Origin: Citrobacter braakii
GTDB taxonomy: Bacteria > Pseudomonadota > Gammaproteobacteria > Enterobacterales > Enterobacteriaceae
Direction: 5' to 3'
NCBI RefSeq assembly: GCF_002075345.1
Contig: NZ_NAEW01000007.1
Coordinates: 124,001-188,000, forward strand
DNA: 64,000 nucleotides
The translations under genes were made by a program, and so were the position numbers. The notes under the pieces were generated by a model. That model did no database searches. It had not been told where the DNA came from and saw only the letters and a list, made by a program, of their open reading frames with translations. Numbering within the stretch: position 1 is the first letter of the stretch; the number at the start of each line of letters is the position of its first letter. Shown piece after piece: positions 1 to 12,245 of this stretch.

Positions 1-3736
<3,736 letters not shown>

Positions 3737-3810
3737 AATATTAATAACGATTAGAGCGGTCTGTTTTCTTGCTCACCTGAAATACAATGTGAAATTAAAT
3801 ATACAGACTT

Positions 3811-3840
3811 GCAGGGCATTTATTGCCCTGCTCTTCTGTT
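3811..3840 (+). terminator. Probable rho-independent terminator after ygjI
   Basis: An 8-bp perfect stem, GCAGGGCA / TGCCCTGC, with a 5-nt TTTAT loop is followed by TCTTCTGTT. It separates ygjI from the convergent accessory sugar locus. Confidence 0.65.
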
Positions 3841-3945
3841 GTGTACTTTCATTATTTGCAGCAAAGATTCGTCCACCAGCGGCCGCAACGTGTGAATCGC
3901 CCCCTGCCAGAAGGAGGTTTAGCAACCCAGGACGCTCTGCGGCAT

Positions 3946-5004
3946 TTATTTAACCCCCAGATGCCGCCACAGTTTGTCCAGCGGCATTGTCGCCAGCGCC
4001 ACGCACTCATCGGCGGCGCCGTACCAGACGTGCAGCGTCTCATCGCGGATCAGCGCCCCACAGGTGAACACCACATTGCCGAAGAAGCCTTCGCGCTCGT
4101 AGGGCGCATCTGGCTCCAGCAACGGTACCGGTGATTTCGCCAAAATATGGGTCGGATCGTTGAGATCCAGCAGCAGCGCGCCGAGGCAGTAGCGCTGATC
4201 GGCATCCACACCGTGGTAGATCTCCAGCCAGCCGCGATCGGTTTTTAATACCGGCGCGCCGCCGCCTGATTTACGGCAGTCCCAGGCATCGCCGGACCGT
4301 CCCAGCAGGTGGCGATGGTTGCCCCAGTGCAGCATATCCGGCGACTCGCAGATCCAGATTTCCGGATGACCGAAGTGGCACGGGGCCGGACGGGTCAGGG
4401 CGTGATATTTACCGGCGATCTTTTCCGGGAAAAAGCAGACGTCGCGGTTGTCCGGACAGAGGATCAACCCTTTTTTCTCCACCGTGACAAAATCTTTGGT
4501 CACCGCCAGCGCGGTAGAGATCCCCAGCGACGACACCGCCGAGTAGTTGATGTACGCGATATCATCGATGCGGGTGATCCGCGCATCTTCGCAGCCAAAC
4601 TCTTCATATTGCGTATCGGCGATGATAAACGGCTGGCTGTCAATCCGGAAGTTCACCCCGTCGCGGCTGCGCGCCAGGCGCAGATGCGACATGGAGGTCA
4701 GCCACACCCGCGCCGGATCGCTTTTCAGCACGATCACCCGCGGATCGCTGAAATCATAGCGTTCATCGCGACGATCGAAACTCGCGGTGGCCTGTACCCA
4801 GCCCGCATCGGTTTTTTCCAACAGCGGTACGACACGCTGCTGCGGGTCGGAATTGATCACGCTTTCCGCCACCCGCAGCAGCAGAACGATCTCCCCGTCA
4901 CACTCCGTTACGCCAGCATTGAAAACACAATCGACCTTCCTGCCGGGCAGTGAAGGCGTCACGTCAGCCGGGGTAATCAACGGGTTTTTATTGTGCCTGT
5001 CCAT
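3946..5004 (-). CDS. GH130 family beta-mannoside phosphorylase-like protein
   Basis: The product is 352 residues with the five-bladed beta-propeller pattern of glycoside hydrolase family 130. Family hallmarks include an early FNAGV segment (residues 28-32) and GCEDARIT at 137-144. The Asp of that motif (D140) corresponds to the proton donor of characterised GH130 phosphorylases. A later IYHGVD completes the phosphate/sugar pocket signature. There is no signal peptide, so the enzyme is cytoplasmic. GH130 phosphorylases convert beta-mannosides plus phosphate into alpha-mannose 1-phosphate; whether this member does so on a Man-Glc or a mannooligosaccharide is not visible. The start is the ATG at 5004 with AAGGAG upstream, and it overlaps the GH13 gene by 17 nt as the last gene of the leftward operon. 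A CpsG-like mutase in the divergent arm suits a mannose 1-phosphate product. Confidence 0.82.
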   Translation of the reverse strand: MDRHNKNPLITPADVTPSLPGRKVDCVFNAGVTECDGEIVLLLRVAESVINSDPQQRVVPLLEKTDAGWVQATASFDRRDERYDFSDPRVIVLKSDPARVWLTSMSHLRLARSRDGVNFRIDSQPFIIADTQYEEFGCEDARITRIDDIAYINYSAVSSLGISTALAVTKDFVTVEKKGLILCPDNRDVCFFPEKIAGKYHALTRPAPCHFGHPEIWICESPDMLHWGNHRHLLGRSGDAWDCRKSGGGAPVLKTDRGWLEIYHGVDADQRYCLGALLLDLNDPTHILAKSPVPLLEPDAPYEREGFFGNVVFTCGALIRDETLHVWYGAADECVALATMPLDKLWRHLGVK

Positions 5005-6571
5005 GTACTCTCCTTTTGATCAAACATTGATTCTTGCCAATCCATTGCGCGTCCTCCCCGTACAGCACTTCAGCCTCAATCTCCTGCCACGGATTGCGAA
5101 CGGGCGCACCAAAGTTGATGGCGACCCAGACCTGCTCCGCCGCCGTCGAACGGGTAAACCAGATGCATTCATCAGTGAGGTCGAGCGAGTCCTGCTGTCC
5201 CTGATGCAGCGCCGCAACGCGGCGGCGCAGGGCGATAAGCCGCCGGTACTGATGCCAGAACGATGTCTCATCCTGCTGCTGGCGCTCCGCGTTAATCAGG
5301 GCGATATCGCCGCCGACGGGCATCCACGGCGCGACGGTGGAAAATCCGCCAAAGGGGGCGTCGCGCCAGGGCAGCAGCGCGCGCGAACCATCCCGCGAAT
5401 GTTCAATGGCCTGCGCCAGCGCCTGCTGCGGGCTGCTGCCTGCGGCAAGGGCGGTGCGGTAATGGGTTATTCCCTGAATATCAAAAAGCTGCTCTGCCGT
5501 TTGCGGACGGTAGTCGGTCACCCCCAGCTCTTCTCCCTGGAAGATAAACGGCACGCCGCTCACCGTTAGCTGGAGCGCCAGCACCGCCAGCGCCCGCCCG
5601 GTATCGCGCTCGTTTTCGCCAAAGCGGCCGATCATCCGCGACATATCATGGCTGGAGAAAAACAGCGTCGGTAAACCCGACTGCGCAACCAGCGTGGTTT
5701 TTAACTGGCTGAAAAGACGGGAAACATCAAAGGTTTTCTGGCTGCCGATATTAAAATTAAACACCACGTCCATCAGCTGCGGACTTTGATAGCGGCTGAG
5801 CACGTCAGGGTCTTCGCTGCCGATTTCGCCAATCAGGAAATAGTCACCCTGCGCCCGAACATGGGCACACAGCCGTTGCAGCGTCTCCGGGAGTCGCGGC
5901 TGATTGATGTCAAATTCATGGCGCTGCTCGCCGTTCTCTTCCGGGTTATCAGGCCCAATGCCGTCGGTAGTAAGAAAGTTGATAACGTCAAAGCGAAAAC
6001 CGTCCACCCCCTGCGTAACCCAGAAATCCACTACCCGGTAAATTTCCTGTTCCACCGCCGGGTTGGCCCAGTTGAGATCCACCTGGCCGGGCGCGAATTT
6101 ATGGTAATAAAACTCGCCGGTGTCTGGCTCAGCGGTCCACGCGCTGCCGGAAAAGAAAGAACGCCAGTTATTCGGCTGGCGGCGAAAAAGGAAATAATCA
6201 CGATAGCGGCTGCCCGGATTATTCCACGCATCGCAAAACCAGGGATGTTCTGAGGAGACGTGATTGACCACCAGATCGATAATCACCCGAATGCCTCTGG
6301 CGTGGCAGCCGTCAACCACCCGGCGAAAATCGTCGAGAGTGCCGAAACGGGCGTCAACGGCGCAGTAATCGCTGATATCGTAGCCGTTATCCACCAGCGG
6401 AGAGGGATAAAACGGCGTGATCCACACCGCGCCGATGCCCAGCGCCTGCAAATAATCCAGCCGGGAAATCAGGCCCGGAAAATCGCCCAGCCCGTCGTTA
6501 TTGCCGTCGCAAAACGAAGGCAGATAAATTTGATAGCAGGTACACGCCTGCCACCACAGTTGCTTTTTCAC
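4988..6571 (-). CDS. GH13 alpha-glucosidase-like enzyme (oligo-1,6-glucosidase/TreC type)
   Basis: This 527-residue cytoplasmic GH13 enzyme carries all four conserved regions: DLVVNH (D99, N103, H104), GFRFDVINF (nucleophile D195), IGEIGS (acid E249) and SSHD (H308, D309). The N-terminal WWQACTCYQIYLPSF and the QVDLNWANP segment are typical of the oligo-1,6-glucosidase, dextran glucosidase and trehalose-6-phosphate hydrolase subfamilies. The start is set at GTG 6571, with AGGA nine bases upstream and 11 nt from the upstream permease stop. The longer ATG at 6790 would place 73 arginine/alanine-rich residues inside the permease gene and is a shadow frame. It probably removes an alpha-linked glucose from the imported saccharide. 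The exact linkage cannot be read from sequence. Confidence 0.85.
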   Translation of the reverse strand: MKKQLWWQACTCYQIYLPSFCDGNNDGLGDFPGLISRLDYLQALGIGAVWITPFYPSPLVDNGYDISDYCAVDARFGTLDDFRRVVDGCHARGIRVIIDLVVNHVSSEHPWFCDAWNNPGSRYRDYFLFRRQPNNWRSFFSGSAWTAEPDTGEFYYHKFAPGQVDLNWANPAVEQEIYRVVDFWVTQGVDGFRFDVINFLTTDGIGPDNPEENGEQRHEFDINQPRLPETLQRLCAHVRAQGDYFLIGEIGSEDPDVLSRYQSPQLMDVVFNFNIGSQKTFDVSRLFSQLKTTLVAQSGLPTLFFSSHDMSRMIGRFGENERDTGRALAVLALQLTVSGVPFIFQGEELGVTDYRPQTAEQLFDIQGITHYRTALAAGSSPQQALAQAIEHSRDGSRALLPWRDAPFGGFSTVAPWMPVGGDIALINAERQQQDETSFWHQYRRLIALRRRVAALHQGQQDSLDLTDECIWFTRSTAAEQVWVAINFGAPVRNPWQEIEAEVLYGEDAQWIGKNQCLIKRRVHGQAQ

Positions 6572-6582
6572 CGTCACGTTCC

Positions 6583-7410
6583 TTATTTCAGTGATAACGA
6601 CATGCCTTCGAGGAAGTATTTTCTGAACAGAATAAACAGGACAACGATTGGCAGCATCTGCACCACCGACCCCGCCAGCACCGGTCCCAGGTAGATGCCG
6701 TAGGATTTGCTGAAGGTGGCGAGCAGCACCGAAAACGGCATTTTGTCCACTTCGCGCATCACGATCAGCGGCCAGAGGAAGTTGTCCCATGAGCTGGAAA
6801 AGGTGAACAGTGCGACAATCGCCAGAATGGATTTATTCAGCGGCATCATCACATGCCGCAAGATCCCCCACAGGCTGGCGTGATCGAGCCTTGCGGCGTA
6901 CAGGTAATCATTCGGCGTGCCTTTAAAGCTCTGCGAAACCATAAAAATGCCCCAGGCGCTCATCGCATACGGCAGGATCATCGCCCCGTAGCTGTTGATC
7001 AGCCCCAGTTCACGCATCAGGACAAACTGTGGAATGATGAACATAAAGACCGGGAAAACCATCTGCACAATCAACAGGTTGCGAAACGCATTTTTGCCGC
7101 GAAACTCGGTTTTCGCGACGGCATATCCCACCAGCATTGAGGTCAGCGTGACGCAGACGGTAATGGTGAGCGACACGAACAGCGAGTTAACCAGGGTGCG
7201 CAAAAAAGGTTTGTCCGCCCGGTTGCTGTTATCGAACAGAAAAGCGTAATTCTCCAGCGTCAGATGACCGGAAAACAGCCCGGTCGTGTAGATTTGCGCC
7301 GTCGGTTTCAACGAGGAGATCACCATCCAGATAAAAGGATAAAGCCAGGTGAGCGCCAGCAAAAACATCACGGCGTGAATGAGCAGCGTTAAAGGAGTCA
7401 GTTTCTTCAT
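6583..7410 (-). CDS. Carbohydrate ABC transporter permease, MalG type
   Basis: The product is 275 residues with six predicted membrane helices. The cytoplasmic EAA loop reads YAARLDHASLWGILRHVMMP, the ATPase docking motif of CUT1-class sugar importers. N-terminal MKKLTPLTLLIHAVMFLLAL forms the first helix, and the C-terminus ends in EGMSLSLK as in MalG/UgpE-type subunits. Its ATG directly abuts the TGA of the partner permease with no spacer, so the two are translationally coupled. It should pair with the MalF-type subunit, the lipoprotein receptor and the ATPase encoded in the divergent arm. Confidence 0.9.
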   Translation of the reverse strand: MKKLTPLTLLIHAVMFLLALTWLYPFIWMVISSLKPTAQIYTTGLFSGHLTLENYAFLFDNSNRADKPFLRTLVNSLFVSLTITVCVTLTSMLVGYAVAKTEFRGKNAFRNLLIVQMVFPVFMFIIPQFVLMRELGLINSYGAMILPYAMSAWGIFMVSQSFKGTPNDYLYAARLDHASLWGILRHVMMPLNKSILAIVALFTFSSSWDNFLWPLIVMREVDKMPFSVLLATFSKSYGIYLGPVLAGSVVQMLPIVVLFILFRKYFLEGMSLSLK

Positions 7411-8277
7411 TCACACAATCTCGATATGTTTTTCGAAAACTTTGCGGAAGACCCAGATGGCGAGGAAACTGCATGCCGCAACGATAATCGACATGGTCGC
7501 CGCCCAGGTTGGCTTCATTTTCTGGAACGCCACTTCATACATCACCACCATCGGACTGGTGGTGCTGTTGAGCGGTCCACCGCCGGTGATAAGATACGGC
7601 TCGGTAAAGATGCTGAACGCCACGGTAATCGCCAGCACCATCACCATCACGATTTGCACGTTCATCATCGGCAGGGTAATCGCCCAACTTTGCTTAAACT
7701 TCCCGGTTTTATCCAACTGCGCCGCGCTGTAAATATCCGCGGGGATCGCCACCATCCCGGAATAGAGAATCAGCCCGTAATAACCGACGAATTTCCAGGT
7801 AACAATTAACGCAATGGATAACATGGCGCAGTCAGGGTTGGTAAACCAGGGCACAGAGATGCCGAAACTGGCCTGTAAAAATTGATTGACCGGCCCGTAT
7901 TCACTGAACAGTTTTGCAAAAACGATGGAATAGGCCACCCCCGAAGAGATATTCGCCAGTAAAAAACTCAGGGCAATAAAACTTTTCCCGTACTTAATTT
8001 TTCGTAATCCCGCGGCAAACAGCAGCGAGGTAAGAAAGACAATCGGGATATACCACATTAAAAAACGGCACACGTTCCACATCGACTGCCAGAATAACGC
8101 GTCATGAAACACACCAATGATATTCTGTAATCCGCTAAACGTCGGCGTGCCAATAAATTGCCAGTTCGTCACGCTGAGCACGACCAGCCAGCACAGCGGA
8201 TAAAACCAGAACAGCAACGAATAACCGATCCACGTGGAGGCCAACAGGCCTCCGGTGCGGGATTCATATCCAGCCAT
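7411..8277 (-). CDS. Carbohydrate ABC transporter permease, MalF type
   Basis: This 288-residue inner-membrane protein has six predicted helices. It contains the EAA-like loop YSAAQLDKTGKFKQSWAITL followed by PMMNVQIVMVMVLA. It belongs to the CUT1 permease family (MalF/UgpA/LacF-like, without the large MalF periplasmic insert). It is the second gene of the leftward operon, 9 nt after the binding-protein gene, and its stop touches the start of the next permease gene. Confidence 0.9.
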   Translation of the reverse strand: MAGYESRTGGLLASTWIGYSLLFWFYPLCWLVVLSVTNWQFIGTPTFSGLQNIIGVFHDALFWQSMWNVCRFLMWYIPIVFLTSLLFAAGLRKIKYGKSFIALSFLLANISSGVAYSIVFAKLFSEYGPVNQFLQASFGISVPWFTNPDCAMLSIALIVTWKFVGYYGLILYSGMVAIPADIYSAAQLDKTGKFKQSWAITLPMMNVQIVMVMVLAITVAFSIFTEPYLITGGGPLNSTTSPMVVMYEVAFQKMKPTWAATMSIIVAACSFLAIWVFRKVFEKHIEIV

Positions 8278-8286
8278 TTTTTCCCC

Positions 8287-9573
8287 TTATTTCGCCAGCA
8301 ACGTGTTAATTTCCTGCGCGGATTTATCGAGGGTGGCTGCCGGATCGGCGTGGTTGAAAATGACCTGCTCCAGCATCTGCGTCATGCTGCGCTGAATCTC
8401 CGTGGTTTGCGTAGTGGCCGCTGGCGGCAGCGCGACGTCCACGTAAGATGCGATCGCCTTCTCCAGCGGGTTTTTCTCAAAGTAATTCACAAACAGCGGA
8501 TTACTCATTAAATCACTGCGTGCTGGCGGCATACCGGTCAACTCCAGCCAGCTCCGGTCGTGCTCGGCGTTGTTAAAGACCCACTGAATAAACGCCCACG
8601 CCTGCGCTTTGCGCTTGCTGGAACTGAAGATCACCACCCCTTTGCTGTCGCCGAACGTATACGGGTGCGCGTCGCCTTTCTCGGTGAGCATCGGCCCAAT
8701 TTGCAGCGTTTTGAGGATCTCCGGATACTGCTTGTGATAGCGAGCGATATCCCACGGACCGCGCGCGGATGCCAGCACCTGTCCGGTCGCTAACGGATCG
8801 TCGGCGGCGGTGAAGTCGTAGCTGCTCCACTTGCTGTTAAAGACTTTCCCCATAAAGGTCAGTACCGCCTGTCCGGCAGGATCGGCAAACGTCGCCTGAT
8901 GACCCGCGAGGTAAGGTTTACCGCCGTTTTGCGCATAATAAAGCGGAATAAAATCGAACCAGCGTTCCCACCAGTTTTTCCCGGCGGTCATCTGGATAAC
9001 ATAGCCGTTATTATCCGCCGCCCGGCGCTCTGCCAGCTGATAAAGCTCATCATAACGGGTCGGAACATGATCAAAACCATACTGCTTGAGTAAATCGCCC
9101 CGCCACCACCAGACGATAGGATTAATATAGATTGGCAGAACGTGTTGCTCGCCGTTTAATTGCCAGGCAGGAATAATTTTGCCCATCTGTCGGTTATTAA
9201 CGAGTTCATTAAAACCACTCATTTTAGACAGGTCTTCAAGCTGACCAATTTCCACCAACTGGCTGGCAAAACCGATAAAGATATTACTGGAAATATCGGG
9301 TTCCGTGCCGGAAGCCAGCGCGTTCATTATTGCCTCTTCAGAACTGCTGGCGGCAGGAATGGGCGTAAATTCGACCGGGGTATGCGCCGGGTCTTTATTC
9401 CATTCTTTAACCATAGTATTCCAGAAGGCTTCTTCATTTTCGTTTGGTGCCACCCACATTTTAATTGGCGTTGTTGCTGTCTCTTCGGATTTTTTATCAT
9501 CCGGACCGCAGCCAGAAATACAAAATGCGAATAGTACACAGGCTGTTAATTTAGCTAATTTTACAACTCTCAC
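8287..9573 (-). CDS. Extracellular solute-binding lipoprotein of a sugar ABC transporter
   Basis: The 428-residue product is a cluster-D, MalE-like solute-binding protein. Its N-terminus is a lipoprotein signal: basic MRVVKLAK, a hydrophobic core, then the lipobox ISGC with acylated Cys22 and GPDDKK after it. The protein should therefore be anchored to the periplasmic face of the inner membrane, as is usual for lipid-anchored CUT1 receptors but not for E. coli MalE. Translation starts at GTG 9573 with GGAGAG six bases upstream. It is the first gene of the leftward operon, facing the regulator gene across a 211-bp control region. Tryptophan-rich stretches such as IVWWWRGD suit sugar stacking. 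Confidence 0.88.
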   Translation of the reverse strand: MRVVKLAKLTACVLFAFCISGCGPDDKKSEETATTPIKMWVAPNENEEAFWNTMVKEWNKDPAHTPVEFTPIPAASSSEEAIMNALASGTEPDISSNIFIGFASQLVEIGQLEDLSKMSGFNELVNNRQMGKIIPAWQLNGEQHVLPIYINPIVWWWRGDLLKQYGFDHVPTRYDELYQLAERRAADNNGYVIQMTAGKNWWERWFDFIPLYYAQNGGKPYLAGHQATFADPAGQAVLTFMGKVFNSKWSSYDFTAADDPLATGQVLASARGPWDIARYHKQYPEILKTLQIGPMLTEKGDAHPYTFGDSKGVVIFSSSKRKAQAWAFIQWVFNNAEHDRSWLELTGMPPARSDLMSNPLFVNYFEKNPLEKAIASYVDVALPPAATTQTTEIQRSMTQMLEQVIFNHADPAATLDKSAQEINTLLAK

Positions 9574-9784
9574 GATAACTCTCCATTTACTTTCAATAAG
9601 TATTGATTTACCGCTACCCTGCTATTGAATGGAGCGTAAATTAACACCCCCTTTTTATGTTTAACGTTAAACAAATCACAAAACGATTTTTGTTTAACGT
9701 TAAACTTTGCATCAACGTTCAACGCAATGGACGATAGAAATAAATAATTCACGCCAATATATAAACCCAGCAAATATATTAAAC
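9574..9784. promoter_or_regulatory. Divergent control region of the accessory sugar locus with two LacI-type operators
   Basis: The 211-bp gap between the leftward transporter/hydrolase operon and the rightward regulator operon contains TGTTTAACGTTAAACA at 9658-9673, a perfect 16-bp palindrome with a central CG. A 15/16 copy, TGTTTAACGTTAAACT, lies at 9691-9706. The copies are 33 bp apart centre to centre, about three helical turns. A weaker AACGTT half-match follows at about 9711-9724. The central CG and symmetry are typical of LacI-family operators, so the adjacent regulator is the obvious ligand. Dual operators would allow cooperative or looped repression of both arms. Confidence 0.75.
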
Positions 9785-10831
9785 ATGAAAATAAACGTTA
9801 ATGATAATAAAGATAAGAAACGTATTACGATAAAATCATTGGCCAAGATTATGGGTATTTCCCATACCACGGTGTCGAACGCATGGAATAATCCGGAAAA
9901 ATTATCTCCGGAGCTGCGCCAGCGAATTTTGCAATATGCCAACGAGCTTGGCTTTCAGGGACCGGACAAGCTGGCGCGCGCGCTGCGTACCGGTAAATCT
10001 GACACCATCGGCGTGATATTCAATGACTCTATGAGTTACGTGTTTATCGATCCCCACGACATTGCGCTGATGCGGGGGATCGCCGTCCAGTGTGAAGAAC
10101 AAAACGTCAATCTGGTCTTGATCCCTTTGCGTAAGCGGCAACAGACGCCGCTCAACACCCTGGTTGATGGCTATATTCTCAACGCCACGCATAACAATGC
10201 GGCCATGATCCAGCACGCGCTGGCTCATGGGCGTCCGGTGGTCACGCTCGATTTTCAGTTTCCCGACCACAGCAGCGTCTCCATCGATAACGCCTGCGCC
10301 ATGCGCGATATTGCCCGCTATCTGGCCGATAAAGGTCATCGGTATTTCGGCGTCATCGCTTTTCCGTCACAGCCCTCGGCGCAGGGAATGTGCGATCTGA
10401 CCGCCCCCGTCACCGGCGACAACCTGCTGATGCTCTCCCGCGTGAATGCCTGCCGGGAGGTTTTCCAGCAGCGCGGCTTCGCCCTTGATACGTGCTGGCT
10501 GTATCAAACCCGACACGATGAAGAACACGGCGAACAGGCGGCCAAAGCGTTACTGGAAACCCATCCGGAGATCACTGCGCTTATCTGCCTTTCCGATCGC
10601 TTCGCCGTCGGCGCGATCCACTACTGCCAACGGCAGCAGCTGGCGGTTCCGCAGCGGGTTGCCGTTACCGGTTTCGATAATCTCGCCGTTGAGGTGGCGG
10701 GAATACGCCTGACCACCATCGCGCAAGACGCGGAAAAGAAAGGGGAAATGGCCGTCAAATTGCTGCTCACCAGAGGACCGGTGACCCACTATGAATTGCC
10801 TTACCAGCTCATCATTCGGGAGTCAGCCTGA
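9785..10831 (+). CDS. LacI-family transcriptional regulator
   Basis: The product is 348 residues. An N-terminal helix-turn-helix at about residues 10-35 (ITIKSLAKIMGISHTTVSNA) and a hinge region are followed by a periplasmic-binding-protein-like effector domain. The start is taken at ATG 9785, which gives a short polar leader before the HTH; an earlier in-frame start at 9707 would lie within the operator area. It is divergent from the binding-protein operon and co-directional with the phosphomannomutase and ATPase genes. It probably represses both arms and is released by a sugar or sugar phosphate from this pathway. The inducer is unknown. Confidence 0.88.
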   Translation: MKINVNDNKDKKRITIKSLAKIMGISHTTVSNAWNNPEKLSPELRQRILQYANELGFQGPDKLARALRTGKSDTIGVIFNDSMSYVFIDPHDIALMRGIAVQCEEQNVNLVLIPLRKRQQTPLNTLVDGYILNATHNNAAMIQHALAHGRPVVTLDFQFPDHSSVSIDNACAMRDIARYLADKGHRYFGVIAFPSQPSAQGMCDLTAPVTGDNLLMLSRVNACREVFQQRGFALDTCWLYQTRHDEEHGEQAAKALLETHPEITALICLSDRFAVGAIHYCQRQQLAVPQRVAVTGFDNLAVEVAGIRLTTIAQDAEKKGEMAVKLLLTRGPVTHYELPYQLIIRESA

Positions 10832-10856
10832 CTCATTAATTACAGAAGAGTAGATT

Positions 10857-12245
10857 ATGGATGAACTAACCTGTTTTAAAGCCTACGACATTCGCGGTGA
10901 GGTTGGCGTCAACCTGACGCCGGATATCGCCTTTCGCATCGGTCGCGCTTACGCCGCCTGGCGCCATCCGCGCCGGGTAGTGATCGGCGCCGACATTCGC
11001 CTTAGCTCGGAATCGTTAAAATCCGCCGTGACCGACGGGCTGATTTCCAGCGGCGTGGATGTTATCGACCTTGGTCTGTCAGGCACCGAAGAGATCTACT
11101 TCGCCACCCGGGAACTGCGTGCCGACGGCGGCATTCAGATAACCGCCAGCCATAATCCGGCGCAGTACAATGGTATGAAGCTGGTGCGCGAAGAGGCGCG
11201 TCCGATCAGTAACGACAACGGCCTGCTGGAGATAAAAGCGCTGGCGGAGCGCAACGACTTTGCACCGATCGTCCATCGTGGCAGCCTCATCCCTTATGAT
11301 AATCGCCCCGCCTGGATTGCCTGCCTGCTGCGCTTCCTTCAGCATCCGCCGACTCGCCCGCTACGTATTGTGACCAACGCCGGACATGGCACCGTCGGGC
11401 CTGCGCTTGACGCGATCGCCGACGGGCTGGCCCGTGCGGGCGTTCAGATTGAGTTTATTCGCCTGCACCATCAGCCGGACGGTCATTTCCCCGCAGGCGT
11501 GCCGAATCCGATGCTGACGGAAAACCGCCTCATCACCCAGCAGGCGGTTATCGAGAATCAGGCTGATTTCGGCATCGCCTGGGACGGCGATTTCGATCGC
11601 TGCTTCTTCTTTGATGAGTGTGGCCGCTTTATTGAGAGCTACTACCTGGTTGGCCTGTTCGCCGAGCACTTCCTGCAACGCTCCGCAGGCAGTCACATCA
11701 TTCTGGACCCGCGGCTGACGTGGAATACGCTGGACGTTGTAACTCGCTGCGGCGGAATCCCGGTCATCAGCAAAACCGGGCACGCCTTTATCAAAGCGCG
11801 GATGCGCGAAGAGGACGCGGTCTACGGTGGAGAAATGAGCGGCCACCACTACTTCCGCGATTTTGGCTATTGCGACAGCGGGATGATCCCACTGGTATTG
11901 CTGCTGCAAATTATCGGCAGCGACAGCCGTCCGCTGTCGGCGTATATCGAACACGCCCAGGTGCGCTTTCCGGTTTCCGGCGAAATCAATCTGACGGTGG
12001 CCGATCCGCAATCGGTCATGCAATCCATCGCCGCTCACTATCTGCAAGCCGGCGGCCTGCGTGACGATTGCGATGGGTTGAGCATCGACTTCGTTGACTG
12101 GCGCTTCAACTTACGCGCCTCCAACACCGAGCCGCTGCTGCGCCTGAACGTGGAAACCCGCGCGGATACGGCACTGCTGGCGCGCAAAACCGATGAACTT
12201 TTAACGCTGATTGCAGCCTGGGATTCTGACAAGGAGAGGTTATGA
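10857..12245 (+). CDS. Phosphomannomutase (CpsG/ManB-like)
   Basis: This 462-residue alpha-D-phosphohexomutase is closely similar to E. coli CpsG from end to end (MDELTCFKAYDIRGEVG versus MKKLTCFKAYDIRG). It has the phosphoserine loop ITASHNP (Ser98), the metal loop DGDFDR (243-248), the sugar-specificity loop GEMSGHH (325-331) and the C-terminal phosphate-binding RASNTEP. CpsG interconverts mannose 1-phosphate and mannose 6-phosphate. In CpsG the specificity loop reads GEMSAHH, so mannose specificity is likely retained. No GDP-mannose biosynthesis genes accompany it. The neighbours instead suggest a catabolic role, moving mannose 1-phosphate from the GH130 enzyme to mannose 6-phosphate. It overlaps the ATPase gene by 4 nt. 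Confidence 0.87.
   Translation: MDELTCFKAYDIRGEVGVNLTPDIAFRIGRAYAAWRHPRRVVIGADIRLSSESLKSAVTDGLISSGVDVIDLGLSGTEEIYFATRELRADGGIQITASHNPAQYNGMKLVREEARPISNDNGLLEIKALAERNDFAPIVHRGSLIPYDNRPAWIACLLRFLQHPPTRPLRIVTNAGHGTVGPALDAIADGLARAGVQIEFIRLHHQPDGHFPAGVPNPMLTENRLITQQAVIENQADFGIAWDGDFDRCFFFDECGRFIESYYLVGLFAEHFLQRSAGSHIILDPRLTWNTLDVVTRCGGIPVISKTGHAFIKARMREEDAVYGGEMSGHHYFRDFGYCDSGMIPLVLLLQIIGSDSRPLSAYIEHAQVRFPVSGEINLTVADPQSVMQSIAAHYLQAGGLRDDCDGLSIDFVDWRFNLRASNTEPLLRLNVETRADTALLARKTDELLTLIAAWDSDKERL

Noticed and set aside
4787..5569. 260-codon plus-strand frame across the GH130/GH13 junction
   Set aside because: It is antisense to two genes with clear family motifs; the translation is Arg/Pro-rich with no recognisable domain.
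6572..6790. N-terminal extension of the GH13 enzyme from ATG 6790
   Set aside because: It overlaps the upstream permease gene and encodes an Arg/Ala-rich leader absent from GH13 enzymes; GTG 6571 has a proper ribosome-binding site.
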